A DNA stretch of 64,000 nucleotides from Gnetum montanum (lineage: Eukaryota; Streptophyta; Gnetopsida; Gnetales; Gnetaceae). The stretch covers positions 374,486 through 438,485 of the forward strand of contig MNCI01015670.1 in NCBI GenBank assembly GCA_015680685.1, in the 5' to 3' direction. Positions 11,230 to 22,039 of this stretch are shown in pieces (position 1 is the first letter of the stretch; each line of letters opens with the position of its first letter). The notes under the pieces are model-generated. The model was not told the DNA's origin, ran no database searches, and saw nothing but the letters and a program-made list of their open reading frames with translations. A program made the position numbers and the translations under genes.

Positions 11230-12846
11230 CCAAAAGAGATATTAGACCTCCTCAGAGATATTCTAAAGTTGAATTGGTATCTTATGCTCTGAATGTGGTT
11301 GAAGGTATTATTTTTAGTCAAGAACCTTCCACCTATTCAAAGGTAGTTAGTTGTGATAACTCTAGAAGTTGGATGATTTTCATGCAAGAGGAGATAGAAT
11401 CACTTCATAAGAATGACACATGGGACTTGGTGAAATTACCTAAGGGTAAGAAAGTTATTCGTTGCAAATGGATGTTCAAAAGGAAAGAAGGCACACTAGG
11501 AGTTGAAGCAAGGTATAAGGCAAGGCTAGTTGTAAATTGTTACAGTCAAGTTCTAGGTGTTGACTTCACTAATGTGTTCTCTCTTGTTGTAAAGCATAGT
11601 TCAATTTGAGTTTTTCTTGGTATTGTGGCCATGCATGATTTTGAGCTTGAACGTTTGGATGTGAAGATAACTTTTCTACATGGAATACTTGAGGAGAATA
11701 TCTACATGCAACAACCATATGATTTTATAGTTTTAGAAAAAGAAGACCATGTGTGCTTACTAAAAAAGTCTCTTTACGGCCTAAAACAGTCACCCAGACA
11801 ATGGCATAAGAGATTTGACTCATTTATGATCACTCATGATTCCAGAAGAAGTAGTTAGGATAGTTGTGTTTATTTCAAGAAGATTAATGATGGGTCACTT
11901 GTATACCTACTCTTAGTAAGGGTAAAGGGGAGATAACAAAGGTTAAGGTCCAACTTAGTAAGGAATTTGAGATGAAATACTTGGAAGCAACAAAGAAGAT
12001 ACTTAGAGATTTAGAGAGATAGAAAGGTAGGCAAATTGTACCTAAATCAGAAAGGGTACATTAAGAAAGTTCTTTATAGATTCAATATGCAAAATGCCAA
12101 ACCTATTAGTACTCCATTAGCTACACATTTTAGACTTTCATTTTCTTTATCTACACAATCAGATGATGAGTTTGATTATATGTCATGAATTCCATACTTT
12201 AGTGTAGTGGGTTCCCTAATGTATGCTATGGTTTGTACTTGTCTTGATTTGTCACATGCAGTCAGTGCAATTAGTAGATATGGCTAATCTAGGTAAAGAG
12301 CATTGGAAAGAAGTATAGTGGATTTTTAGATACTTACGTGGATCTACTGATGTTTGTTTGCATTTTAGAAGGACTGGAGATGGGGTCATTGGCTATGTTG
12401 ATTTTGATTTTGCTAGAGATCTGGATAAGAGAAGATTACTTACAGGGTATGTTTTCACCATTAGTGGTTTTGATATTAATTGAAAAGCTTCCCTGTAGAC
12501 TATAGTTGCATTGTCTACTACTAAGGTTGAGTATATGGATATTATTGAGGCTTTTAAAGAAGTCATTTAATTGAAGGGACTACTTGGTGAATTCAGTGAG
12601 GATTTGTAGATTACGACAGTTTATTGCTATAGTTAAAGTGCTATTTTTTTCACAAAAGATTAGATGTTTCATGAAAGAACAAAGCACATTGATTTGTGGT
12701 ATCATTTTGTGCTTGATATCATTTCTCGTGGTGATACTATTCTGAGAAAAGTTAGTACTCATGATAACCCTTCTAATATGATGACCAAGTCACTTCCTAT
12801 TGTTAAGTTTGAACATTGTTTGGACTTGGTTGATGTTTCATGTTGA
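11230..12846 (+). pseudogene. Copia reverse transcriptase and RNase H
   Basis: Reverse transcriptase motifs run from WMIFMQEEIESLHKNDTW through KARLVVNCYSQVLGVDFTNV, LDVKITFLHGILEENIYMQQP and LLKKSLYGLKQSPRQW. After SLVYLLL (about 11900) the frame jumps to GEITKVKVQLSKEFEMKYLEA, so a short deletion has removed the catalytic YVDD box. RNase H follows: GYVDFDFARDLDKRR, ALSTTKVEYM, then [13 protein letters not shown], ending at a TGA at 12844. Many stops (for example 11607, 11856, 12020, 12186, 12480, 12568) interrupt it. The missing YVDD alone would prevent activity. Confidence 0.85.
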
Positions 12847-12930
12847 GTTTTTTGTTGTTTTTTTTTTGTAAAAGAGGTGGAGAAATTTTGTCAAATATTG
12901 GAGATTTGTTCCTTGTAATGGAATCTGTGT

Positions 12931-12942
12931 CAAGGTGGAGAT
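12931..12942 (+). other. Polypurine tract of the copia element
   Basis: CAAGGTGGAGAT directly precedes the TG start of the 3' LTR. This wording (AAGGTGGAGATTG) is the typical plant copia plus-strand primer site. Confidence 0.75.
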
Positions 12943-13291
12943 TGTTAGAGTATGGTGTGGTGACCCGAATTCTATTTTTGGTTTCCTATTGTTACATTGT
13001 ACTAGAAGTTGAAGGGTTAGAGAAGTTGAAGGATCATTCTATTTTTGGTTTTTGTTGTTACATTGTACTAGAAGTTGAAGGGTCAGAGCAGTTGAAGAGT
13101 CATACTCCCTTTTATATAGTCCCTTTTACTCTCCCCTTTTGTATGCTCAAAAATCTCTAATCTAATGAATTAACTCTTTGCTTCTGCCCATGGTTTTAAT
13201 TCCAATTTGGAGTTTCCATGTAAATTTTGTATGTGTTGTTGTTTTGATTTCTATTTGCCTATCACATTTTTCTTAATTTTATTATTCTACA
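12943..13291 (+). repeat. 3' LTR of the copia element
   Basis: It starts TGTTAGAGTATGG and ends CTACA, giving the canonical TG...CA. The last 187 bp match 8724-8910. A TATA-like TTTATATAG is at 13111. The U3 part contains an internal tandem duplication (12972-13103). Confidence 0.85.
12972..13103 (+). repeat. 66-67-bp tandem duplication in copia U3
   Basis: CTATTTTTGGTTT...GTTACATTGTACTAGAAGTT...GAAGGGT occurs twice; the shared word begins at 12991 and 13057. It lies just upstream of the TATA-like box, a typical place for enhancer repeats in LTRs. Confidence 0.8.
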
Positions 13292-15325
13292 TCTAAAATG
13301 AAGGATTTCTTGTGTTCAAGAAAGTTGAAGGGAGTTGATGATCTTTATGATCCTATAGGAGGAAAGCTTTTGAAAGATAGCTTGAAGCTTTTAAAGTGGG
13401 AAGTAGATATTTTAATAATTAGTTTTGCAAGTGGATATATTATTGTCTTCCCTACAAACATTGCTCTAGTCAAGGTAAAGCAACATTGTAGAATTTTTTA
13501 ACCATAGTTTAGAAATGTCAAAACCTACAAGTTTCATTTTTAATGGAACCTCATTCTCTTTTACTTCAGTTTTACTTGAGCCTTACAATCTAGCAAATCT
13601 ACAAAATTTTCATGTCTCTTCAAAATACTATAGGAAATATAGGTTGTAGCAATTAACTTCTGTTTATTGTAAATTCAAAATTTGAAAAAATTTCTTATTT
13701 TTGAATTTTTTATATTTTTCCCACCTTTTGATGTTCTAAAAATTGATGCCAAGCCTTGATATTATTTTAGAATTAGAAAATACATGGATTATTTTGGGGA
13801 AGTTACCTTATTCATCAACTAGATTTTCTAATAAATTCAAGGCATGAACTTCTTTCATGGCTTCCAAAGGGCATGATCCATGTCAATGTGTCACATGAGT
13901 TTAGTCTATCATAGGTACTAAAATAGAAAGAAAAATAATTTTTTTTAGGTTTCCTTGGAATAAGTAATTGATTCTTTATTGGTTGTGTCAAGTGTATTCC
14001 TTACTAAATGAATGTTTAAATAAAATTATATTTTACCCTCTTTCGGCTTTTTGTTATCAAGTATTTTTGTTATGGTATTGGTGTATAGTTAAATTCTTGT
14101 GCAACCAAAATTTTCCCCTATACAAACACTTTATTTTGTTTTTTGTTGCTAGAAACAAGAAATTGTAAATTTATTTTTAATCTATATTTTTTAAACATTG
14201 ATTACTCTAAAACATATTGGAATTAGTTCTCTAACATTCAATGGTTAAAACTCCCAGAACCATACTTTTGGGACTATTTATACTTACTTATTTTGTTGTT
14301 TATATGCAATAATAATCATGTGCTATTCTATGGTTTTTATAGGCAAACCTTGCCCTTTCAGCCATCCAATAGAGAGAGGCCATTAGTAAGGTAATGATTA
14401 TCTTCAAGGATGATACAATAATGAATGACACATTTTTAATATCAAGACTCTAACTTTCTTATCGTCATTGTCATTCTATCCTTGTCCCAACAAAATGGAG
14501 TAAGCTAAATGAATTATTTTTCATCATTCATACCTATGAAGACTCTTTAACTTTCTATTATGTGAAAATAAATAAATTGAAATTAATTAAATCACAACAT
14601 AAAATGAGTGTAAGATATGGAATTATTTGGTTTCTTAATTTCTCAAGGGTAAGAAGCTGGGATGACAATTGGATTTAATTAAAGGAATGTAATGTCTTCA
14701 CTCGATGAAACTGCTATCATGAAAGCTTTTGTCCATGATAATAAACAATATATTCGATGATTCTACTTTTGATTTTACCTTTGTAAATGATATACTTATT
14801 GATCATTATATCAATAATGCAATATATATTGAAAGACCTTTGTTATGTTTTGGATTGAAAAATGATTTTTTTTTCTTTTTGTCATGTTTATAATGTTGGT
14901 TTTAACTTGAGGATGAAGTTTAAGATGTATTCAAGAAATGAGGATGCTTTGTTTTAAATTAAGATGGGTTTTGATGAGCATGTGGTAAAGACTTTTGTAA
15001 TTAATGATGTTTTGACTTGTTGTAGGCAAAAATATGCTTTTTTTCTTGATCTGGATAGATATAATGAGGATGAAAATCAAATGGATAATGAGGGGAGATG
15101 TTCAAGATCTTTTAATTCCATTGTTAAAATTGCTAACAAAGATAGAGCTTTTGAGTTATTCATATACTAATGATCTGTCTTTTGTTTCCTATGTTGTTGA
15201 ATTTTTAAGTTTGATCTTAGGGAAAGAGTTGATTTGTGATCTCCAATGTTAAAATACCTCAAGGCATAGAGGAGGAGCCATAAAGACTTTTAGACCTTGA
15301 CAATGAAGGCATGGAGAAGGTCATG
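13292..15325. other. AT-rich region without assignable gene
   Basis: Strongly AT-rich. An open frame at 13298-13501 begins MKDFLCSRKL...DLYDPIGG, faintly like the start of another copia gag, but too short to call. A second at 14964-15170 (68 codons, with NEDENQMDNEG) matches nothing I recognise. The end (15240-15330) is the left flank of the Athila-like insertion and continues at 25542. Confidence 0.4.
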
Positions 15326-15330
15326 ATAAC
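15326..15330. repeat. Left target-site duplication ATAAC
   Basis: ATAAC immediately before the LTR at 15331 equals the ATAAC immediately after the LTR at 25536. A perfect 5-bp duplication is what Ty3/gypsy integrase produces and fixes both ends of the element. Confidence 0.9.
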
Positions 15331-16281
15331 TGATGAGTGGCGAGGTACCCCTACGCTCAACCATATGAATATGAGCGTTTCATGCACGATCTGGTTGAAT
15401 TCCAAGGACTAAGTGCTTATGTGCCTTTGTGGAACAAGGATGGGTTGGTTGGTTGTTCTCTTTCCAAAATTACTTGTATGTCATGATTGTATGGTTAAGT
15501 AAGCTTGAGGCATATGATTTTTATAGCTTTTATGTTTTTATGTCTTGCGCTAATAGGGAAAGAGAGAGATAACTAAGTAACTGATTTAACTTAACTACTG
15601 AATAACTAGGCTTTAACTAATCCTAACACCAGTGTCCATTCTCACTTGCCATACACATCTTGAACCAGTGCAATACTACTAGGATTACCAAATACTAATC
15701 GTTACTAGGTTACCAAGTGTTACACACATGCTCAAAGTGATTGTATTGAGTGTATTTTAATGATTTTCGTAATTGATCAAAATGAATTGCTACACTAATA
15801 ACATAAATGTAAAGTGCATAAAATAATATAAAATAAAATAAATGCATAAGAAAATAAAATAAAATAAATGAGTAAGAAAATAGATCTCAAGTGCTGCAAG
15901 GATGAATCAAAGATCTCATCTTTATTGCCGTACACAAGATGTGCTTAGGCATACAATGCTCGAATAAAGATTCATCCACACTTCGACCTCTTGTTGAAAG
16001 TACTTGGAAAATACTCTACAAGAGTTTTGCTACTTGATTGTTATAATAATTATTTCCTAGACTTCCTCTTGACTCCTTCTTCTTAATGACTCCCTATTAT
16101 GCACCTGGGCACTGTATTTATAGGCCTTAGAGTAACCTAGGAATAACCGCTCTAATAATAATCACTCTAATAATAACCACTCTAATAATTAGAGTAACTA
16201 CTCTAATAACAACCACTATAATAATTAGAGTAACCACTCTAATAATAACCACTCTAATTATTAGAGTAACTGCTCTCATCA
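15331..16281 (-). repeat. 3' LTR of the minus-strand Athila-like element
   Basis: On the plus strand it begins TGATGAGTGGCGAGGTACC and ends GCTCTCATCA; read on the minus strand it runs TGATGAGAGC...CA. It aligns with 24565-25536 along its length. On the minus strand a TATAAATA box lies at 16122-16115, downstream of the repeated CTCTAATAATTAGAG block. Confidence 0.92.
16140..16275 (-). repeat. Palindromic U3 repeats in 3' LTR
   Basis: Several copies of CTCTAATAATTAGAG and its variants (CTCTAATAATAACCA) stand head to tail. The core is an almost perfect palindrome and sits just upstream of the LTR TATA box when read on the minus strand. Confidence 0.8.
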
Positions 16282-16291
16282 TACCCCCACT
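16282..16291 (-). other. Polypurine tract, minus-strand element
   Basis: Read on the minus strand AGTGGGGGTA abuts the TGATGAG start of the 3' LTR. A GAGGACGAGTTTTCATT box precedes it; the same box precedes the 3' LTRs at 57778 and 40896. Confidence 0.8.
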
Positions 16292-17512
16292 ACTAAATGA
16301 AAACTCGTCCTCAAGTTCCTTACAAAATATTGGGAAGGTATGGGATTATTGACTAATTGATAACTGACGGTGGAATGGGATGATAGACTTAACGTGCCTA
16401 GTGAATGGATTAATAAGCATATTAGAACATTAGTGTTCATTACCATTGTGGTGAACACTCGTACATAAATGATATCCAAGCCTTTATTTGGTAGCTTGTA
16501 GAGAAAGAGAGAAAAAGAAAATGAAGTGTGTTGTCGCCAATGCTAAGATTGTGCCTTTTGATGTTTATCCATAGCCACACCACTAGACTTTTTTCTTTCG
16601 TAAATGCTCTAGTTCTAGTCCATCCTAAGTGCTTCCTCTAAGCCCAGTTCATTGTTTGTATGATCACCATCTGCACACACAACACAGTCACAAATGAGCA
16701 AGTATAGATAAACCACAATGTAGCTGATGCCTTGCCTCAATATGAAACACATTGGCTAAGTTGTGGTTATGGAAGAAACTGGTTTGGAGATTTATCACAG
16801 GTGACTACCTAAGGTGTAGGGGTTAGGTAAATAGTAAAATGGAGAAAATTGAAAAATTTGTATTAGGAACCCCACGACTAGAGCGATCCTCTAGTAGCTA
16901 TAAGATGGAAAAATATGAGGAACAAGAAAGATGGGAAAAAATAACAATGGTAACGCTAATAAAATGGATGTCATGCATGGGGATGAAACAAGAGATGATT
17001 GATTGTAGGAAATGTTTAAGAAAAAGAACTTAATAATTGCACAAAAAAGGAATACCAATGGGTCCTCCCCAAAGCAGGCTCATGCCTTTTATGCCTTGAC
17101 AAACCCACAAACTAAAGAGTCTGTAGGCTCTAGGAATGTCATTTGGAAGCAAGAGTTAAAAATGTACCCACAAGAATTCACCAATGAAAAAGAATGCATC
17201 AACCTAGAAACAGACTACTGAAAAAATTGACAATGAGGTGGAAAATGGGAAGAAAGATAGAGAGGAGAGAATGGAATGGAATGCCAAGAATAAGGTTGTG
17301 TAAAGCCCCATGTGTATTTTATGGTTAATGTGACTAAGTAGAACTCATCCCAAATCCAGACTCAAACAAACCACATCCAATGACCTCACATCAACACACT
17401 TGACCAATCCATCCACTTAAAGAAACAAGAATGCTTTCACAAAGATTCACCACCATTCTGAGGAGAGTGAGATGGAGAAGTAGGAAGTGAGAAAGGGTCT
17501 TAGTTAGAGGGA

Positions 17513-17540
17513 ACCTTGAGGCATGGGTAACATGTCTTTC
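17513..17540 (-). promoter_or_regulatory. Conserved non-coding motif 2 (GACATGTTACCCATGCCT)
   Basis: Copy of a word also found near 36590, 48095 and 53417, a fixed distance downstream of motif 1 in each element. Function unknown. Confidence 0.6.
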
Positions 17541-17757
17541 TAGTTCCATAACCAGTGCTTATAAGCCATATTACTTTATTATGTCTAAAGGGTGTGCTTT
17601 GAATTCTTACTCTCTTTTTTTTGTGTGAGAACCATACCATGGAAAGACTTATTTTTATTCACTTAGCTTCCCAATTTTTGAATAATGTTAGAATGGCAAA
17701 AAACCCAAGAAAAAGCATCTAAGCACCCAAGAGAATGGCTAGCACAAATGCATCAAA

Positions 17758-17780
17758 TCCCCTTGAAGTCACACCCTTTT
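17758..17780 (-). promoter_or_regulatory. Conserved non-coding motif 1 (GGGTGTGACTTCAAGGGG)
   Basis: Copy of a ~20-bp word also found at 36398, 47874 and 53261, always downstream of gag/pol and on the element's sense strand. Function unknown. Confidence 0.6.
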
Positions 17781-18300
17781 CATCCTTTGAGTCTTTCCTT
17801 AGTTTGAAAAGTACCCTACCACCAATTCATTAAAAGTTTACTTAGAAAAAAGGAATTGTACAGTTCCAAGCCAAAGGACACCATAGAGTTGTATGGATGA
17901 GTGGATAGCATGAACTTATTTCCTATTTTACCAAAAGAACCATACCTTAATAGAAGCATCATAATTCAAAGGTAAAAACCAAACATTAGCAATCAATATG
18001 ATATAATTCAATCCACCATTATGAGCACTTATTGGATGACGAATAAAATTAATCAAGCAAACAAAGAAATAGTAAAAATATGAACGATGGTGTAAAACAA
18101 AAATAAGAAAAGTTGAAAGAATGTGTAAAACAAAAAAATTTTAAAACAAAAATGTGTAAAAAAAATTCAAAAAGGACTTAGGGCCTAGAATGGTTAGCAT
18201 AGGTGGACATCTCCTCCATGACTAAGTTGGAAGGAGGAGATCCGAAATAGTGAGCAAGGTTTTCCATCAAGAGAGGTAGCATATGTACTAGTTGTCCTAA

Positions 18301-19500
18301 GCTCCTAGAAAGGTTTGTTTTTTTGCACGTTGACCAAAATGTTTTGTTTCGAGCTCTCAGGTTTGTATATTATTATGGCCCCTAAAGGAAAATTTGCATA
18401 AATAATATAAGTTCCTTTCCACAGTGTTTGAAATTTAGTACGTTGTGGCACATGTGTGGGATTCTAGTAGAGAACCTTATCTCCCAGTTGATATTTATCT
18501 TATCTAATCCTTAGGTCATGAAGTTGTTTATTTAATGCCTTGTGAAACTTGTTAAATGATAGGGTAGCTAATTAGTTTTCATCTAACAAGTTAAGGGTTA
18601 CTAACCATTGTTTCTGTGCTAGATCAAGGTCAAGGTTGAGGTCACATGCCATGGATCGTGTACGAAGCTCAATTTGAATGGGAAGCATTGGTAATTTACT
18701 ATACACTAACTCATAGGGAGAGTAGCCTATAGAGAGTTTCCATGTGAAGTAGTATGCCCAAAGAGCATCATTCAGTTCAGTACTCTAGTCTTTCCTAAAC
18801 TTGCTAACAATTCTTGTCAATATCTTTGTAATCTCCCTGTTAGTAACTTCTACTTGACCATTCACTTGGAGGTGGTATGGTGTAGTCAATTTATGCTTAA
18901 CCCCTAAGCATTATATTAATTTTTGAAAAGTTGCACCTATGAAGTGTGTACCATTGTCTGAAATAAGTGGATGTGGCACACCAAACCTGTTTATGATTTC
19001 TTGTTGAACAAATCATGTAGCTGTAGATGATGTACAATCTTTAACAGTAACTACTTCGGCCTATTTTGTTAGGTAATCAAAGGAAACAATAATATAAGCT
19101 TTTCCATTGGACATTGGTGTAATCAACCCCATAAAATCAATTTCCCAAATGTCTAAGGGTTCTAATGGTTGAATCCATTGTTGCATATCCTCCATTCTAG
19201 CAGTCATTCCCCCATCACGTTGATAGCATTCACAAGATTGGACGAAACGATGGGCATCCTTAAACAATGTAGGCCAATAATATCCTACAAGAAAGATATT
19301 GATGGTCGTTTGTCTTCCAACGTAATGACCCCCACAAGGACCCTCATGAGCATCTTGAAGAACTCGCAATTGATTTATATTGAGAACACACTATCGAACC
19401 AAGTCATCGGGACACACTTTGTAAAGTTGCCCATTAATCTCCATAAAGTACTTTGCTCGGTGAAGAAACTATTATTTCTTCTTAAGGTTTAACTCTTGTC
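18301..19500 (-). pseudogene. Integrase of the minus-strand Athila-like pol
   Basis: The zinc-binding part reads DAHEGPCGGHYVGR ... CECYQRDGG (about 19360-19220). The core follows: WEIDFMGLITPMSNGKAYII, LISDNGTHFIGATF and NGQVEVTNREITK, so D, D and E are all kept. Stops, mostly TAG, appear in the core (about 19060, 18990, 18890) and after. The C-terminal part (LGDKVLY, PTHVPQRTKFQTLWKG) runs to about 18300. Integrase function would need D-D-E plus an open frame; only the first survives. Confidence 0.85.
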
Positions 19501-19540
19501 GTGTTTTTTGGGTGAGGAGATAGGTAATAATGCTACTATA

Positions 19541-21586
19541 CTAGTTTTTCTCTATAGGTGATTGATTATTCACTACACCAGCAAAGAGGAATTCATCAGG
19601 GAAATGATCAAAAATTGGATACTCATCCTCTTTGTTGTTCCATTGTAACCAAGATAAATGATCAGCAACTACATTCTCAGTGCCCTTGTGATCGATCATT
19701 GTTAAATCGAACTCTTGTAAGATTACAAGCCATTGTATGAGACAAGGGCTTATCATTCATGAGGAACCAGATTGCACTATGATTTGTATGTATATATACT
19801 TTATATCCTAATACATAGTAACTAAACTTTTCTAGTGAAAAAACTACAGTCATTAATTCTTTCTCTGTGGTAGTGTAGTTAAGTTGTGTACCGATGATAC
19901 TTCTACTTGCATAGTGGATGTAATAAGGATGCTTCTGGTCATCTAAATGTGTAAGTACGGCTTCTAAAGCATAGTTGGATGCATCAGTCATGATATGGAA
20001 TGGTTTGGACTAGTCAAGAGCTTGTAGAATGGGTGTTTCTACTAGCTTCTATTTCAGAGTTTGGAAAGCTAATTCACATTCCCTGGTCCACTTGAAAGGT
20101 ACATCCTTTTTCATTAATTCCACCAATGGTTTGGAAACCTTTGAAAATTTCTCAATAAATCTCCTATAGTAGCCAGTATTTCCAAGGAATGATCAAATAT
20201 CTTTGACAATTTCTGGTTGACAGGTAATTCCTTGGATAATTTTGATTTTCTCGAGGTCTACCTCTATCCTTGTGTGTGAGATTTTGTGCCCTAGTACTAC
20301 ACCTTCATGGACCATCAAATGACTTTTCTGCTAGTTGAGCCTCAAATTGGTTTTTACACATCTTTTTAACACTTGCTCCAACTGGTCCAAGGCTTGATCA
20401 AAGTTTGCTCCATAAGTGGAGAAGTTGTCCATAAAGACCTCCACACCATTCTCTGTCTGCTATTGGAATATGCTTAGAACTAGTCATTGAAATGTTGTAG
20501 GGGCATTGCAAAAGCCAAACAACATCTGCTTGTATGCAAACGTTCCCCAGGTATTGGTGAATGTAGTCTTAGCTTGGTCTTCTGGGGCTATTTGTATTTG
20601 GTTATATCTACTATATCTATCCAGAAAACTATAATAGCGATGCCCTATGATGGTGTCTAAGACTTGGTCGACAAATGGCAATGGAAAGTGATCTTTGAAT
20701 GTTGCCATATTTAGTAGCCTGAAATCTATGCACACCCTACATTTGCCAGCCTTTTATGCATAATAACTAAGGGGCTAACCCATTCACTATCAGCAATGGG
20801 GTATATGAACCCAACCTTAAGAAGCTATTTGATTTCTTCATTAACTACTTGCTTTAGCTTAGGGTTCAATCACCTCTGAGGTTTTCTTTGAGGCTTCATG
20901 GAGGGATCAATGTTAATTCTATGTTGGCATATCCTAGGATCTATTCTAGTTAATTTGGAACATGACCAAGCAAAGGCTTCCAACCATTTATTTATTACCT
21001 TTAGCAATTCTTCTTTCTATTGAGGAGCAATCTTAGTGTTGATAATTATCAGTTTTCCATTTTTAAGGGACGTGTATTCCATACTAGTGGGAAACGGTTT
21101 CAGCTCGAGGGGATCCTACTTAAATTTCTTAAGGATTTCCAACTTTCCCTAGTTGATATTTTCAAGGTTAAGACATGGAAGTTGGTGGTGGACTTTCTCT
21201 AATGCATCTATGCTATCGATGTAAGCACAAGTCAAACCCTTAGTTGGTTCCATGCATATGAGTGAATTGCTTTCTTGATTTGCTATCAGCCATTGGGTGT
21301 CTTCCTATTGTGTGGCTGCTACATATAGGCATCTTTGTATGTTAATCACTTGTGCACATTGATTGCACGCAGGAAATGCTAAACTTCGCACAAACCATGA
21401 CCTTTGCACAAAATTACACATTGTGTAACTATATGCGATGCATGGAAATTTCTTCTTCTTGATCTTTCTGAATGTATTTTACTTTGATATTTATAGGAAA
21501 AGATTACAGATTCCTAGGCATGTGTCAACTGTGCTTAGCCATGTTCATTCCATTATGATTGGGAAGTCCCCCTTACCATTGTTTAA
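19541..21586 (-). pseudogene. Reverse transcriptase and RNase H, minus strand
   Basis: After the protease-RT linker, the open stretch at 20735-20484 shows CIDFRLLNMATFKDHFPLP, SFLDRYSRYNQIQIAPEDQ and LFGFCNAPTTFQ. The catalytic box near 20430 reads VFMDNFSTYG, with Asn in place of the second Asp of MDD, a loss of a key residue. RNase H: MTDASNYALEAVLTHLDD, YYIHYASRSI, NYTTTEKELMTVVF (19991-19850), then HTNHSAIWFLMNDKP and NVVADHLSWL. Several TAG/TGA stops interrupt the frame. The wording is Athila-like rather than Tat-like. Confidence 0.85.
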
Positions 21587-22039
21587 CTAAATCACTAGGA
21601 AATTAGCTGGGTATGACCACCCACAAATAGTGATAAAAATGTCCTCCACTAGACCCAATGGGATAGTGATGGATTGGTCGGCCAACTCTAAGCGAATGTT
21701 GCTCTTTTTCAATGGAGGTAGGTTCCAAGCCTTGTATATTTCTTGAGAAATCAAGTTGACACTAGAACTTGAATCCAAAAGAGCCTTGCACGGTGCATTT
21801 TTAGCTATTTGTAAGTATATCAGAGGACTTCCAGGATTAGAGAATTTCTTGGAAAGGTGGCAAGCTTTGATCCAATCGGTGACGGCATGTGATAGCATGA
21901 CCGTATGCGTTGAGTGCGGTGGTTGAGTTGAAGGAGGCTTCAAATTTTTGATTGATATTGAGGCATCTAAGGAATCAATTACTTGTGATTGCAAGGGCTT
22001 GGTTGGACTATTGGTTCTAAAGAAAGGTCTTTTCTTCAT
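21587..22039 (-). pseudogene. Protease of the minus-strand Athila-like element
   Basis: This open 150-codon stretch contains the retropepsin that cuts the polyprotein. The active-site word is KALLDSSSSVNLIS; the related copy at 43800 has LLDFGSSFNLIS and the family expects D-x-G, so the glycine is lost here. Downstream LELADQSITIPLGLVEDIFI and CGWSYPANFLVI are the usual protease C-terminal half of Athila-type elements. The region upstream (PLIYLQIAKNAPC) gives the flap-side context. Confidence 0.8.

Larger units (their letters stand above)
8724..13291 (+). mobile_element. Ty1/copia LTR retrotransposon, 5' LTR truncated
   Basis: Gag, protease, integrase, reverse transcriptase and RNase H follow in Ty1/copia order between two related terminal sequences. 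The 5' LTR keeps only its last 187 bp (8724-8910), whereas the 3' LTR is 349 bp (12943-13291). An initiator-Met-like primer site follows the 5' LTR and a purine tract precedes the 3' LTR. No target duplication is visible, as expected when the left end is lost. The reverse transcriptase wording (KSLYGLKQSPRQWHKRFD) fits the Tork/Tnt1-related part of copia; lineage is inferred by eye. Confidence 0.85.
16292..18300 (-). other. Non-coding region between pol and 3' LTR
   Basis: No protein similarity; short open frames (16839-17221 plus strand) are not conserved. On the minus strand it holds two words shared with the three other Athila-like elements: GGGTGTGACTTCAAGGGGA (17780-17758 region) and GACATGTTACCCATGCCT (17540-17513 region). 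Just before the polypurine tract it shares TCAATAATCCCATAC and CCCAATATTTTGTAA with the element at 49677. ORF3 and its promoter-like segment are absent. Confidence 0.7.

Noticed and set aside
14964-15252. Two overlapping open frames as a host gene fragment
   Set aside because: No recognised domain, no consistent frame and no splice structure; left as unassigned.
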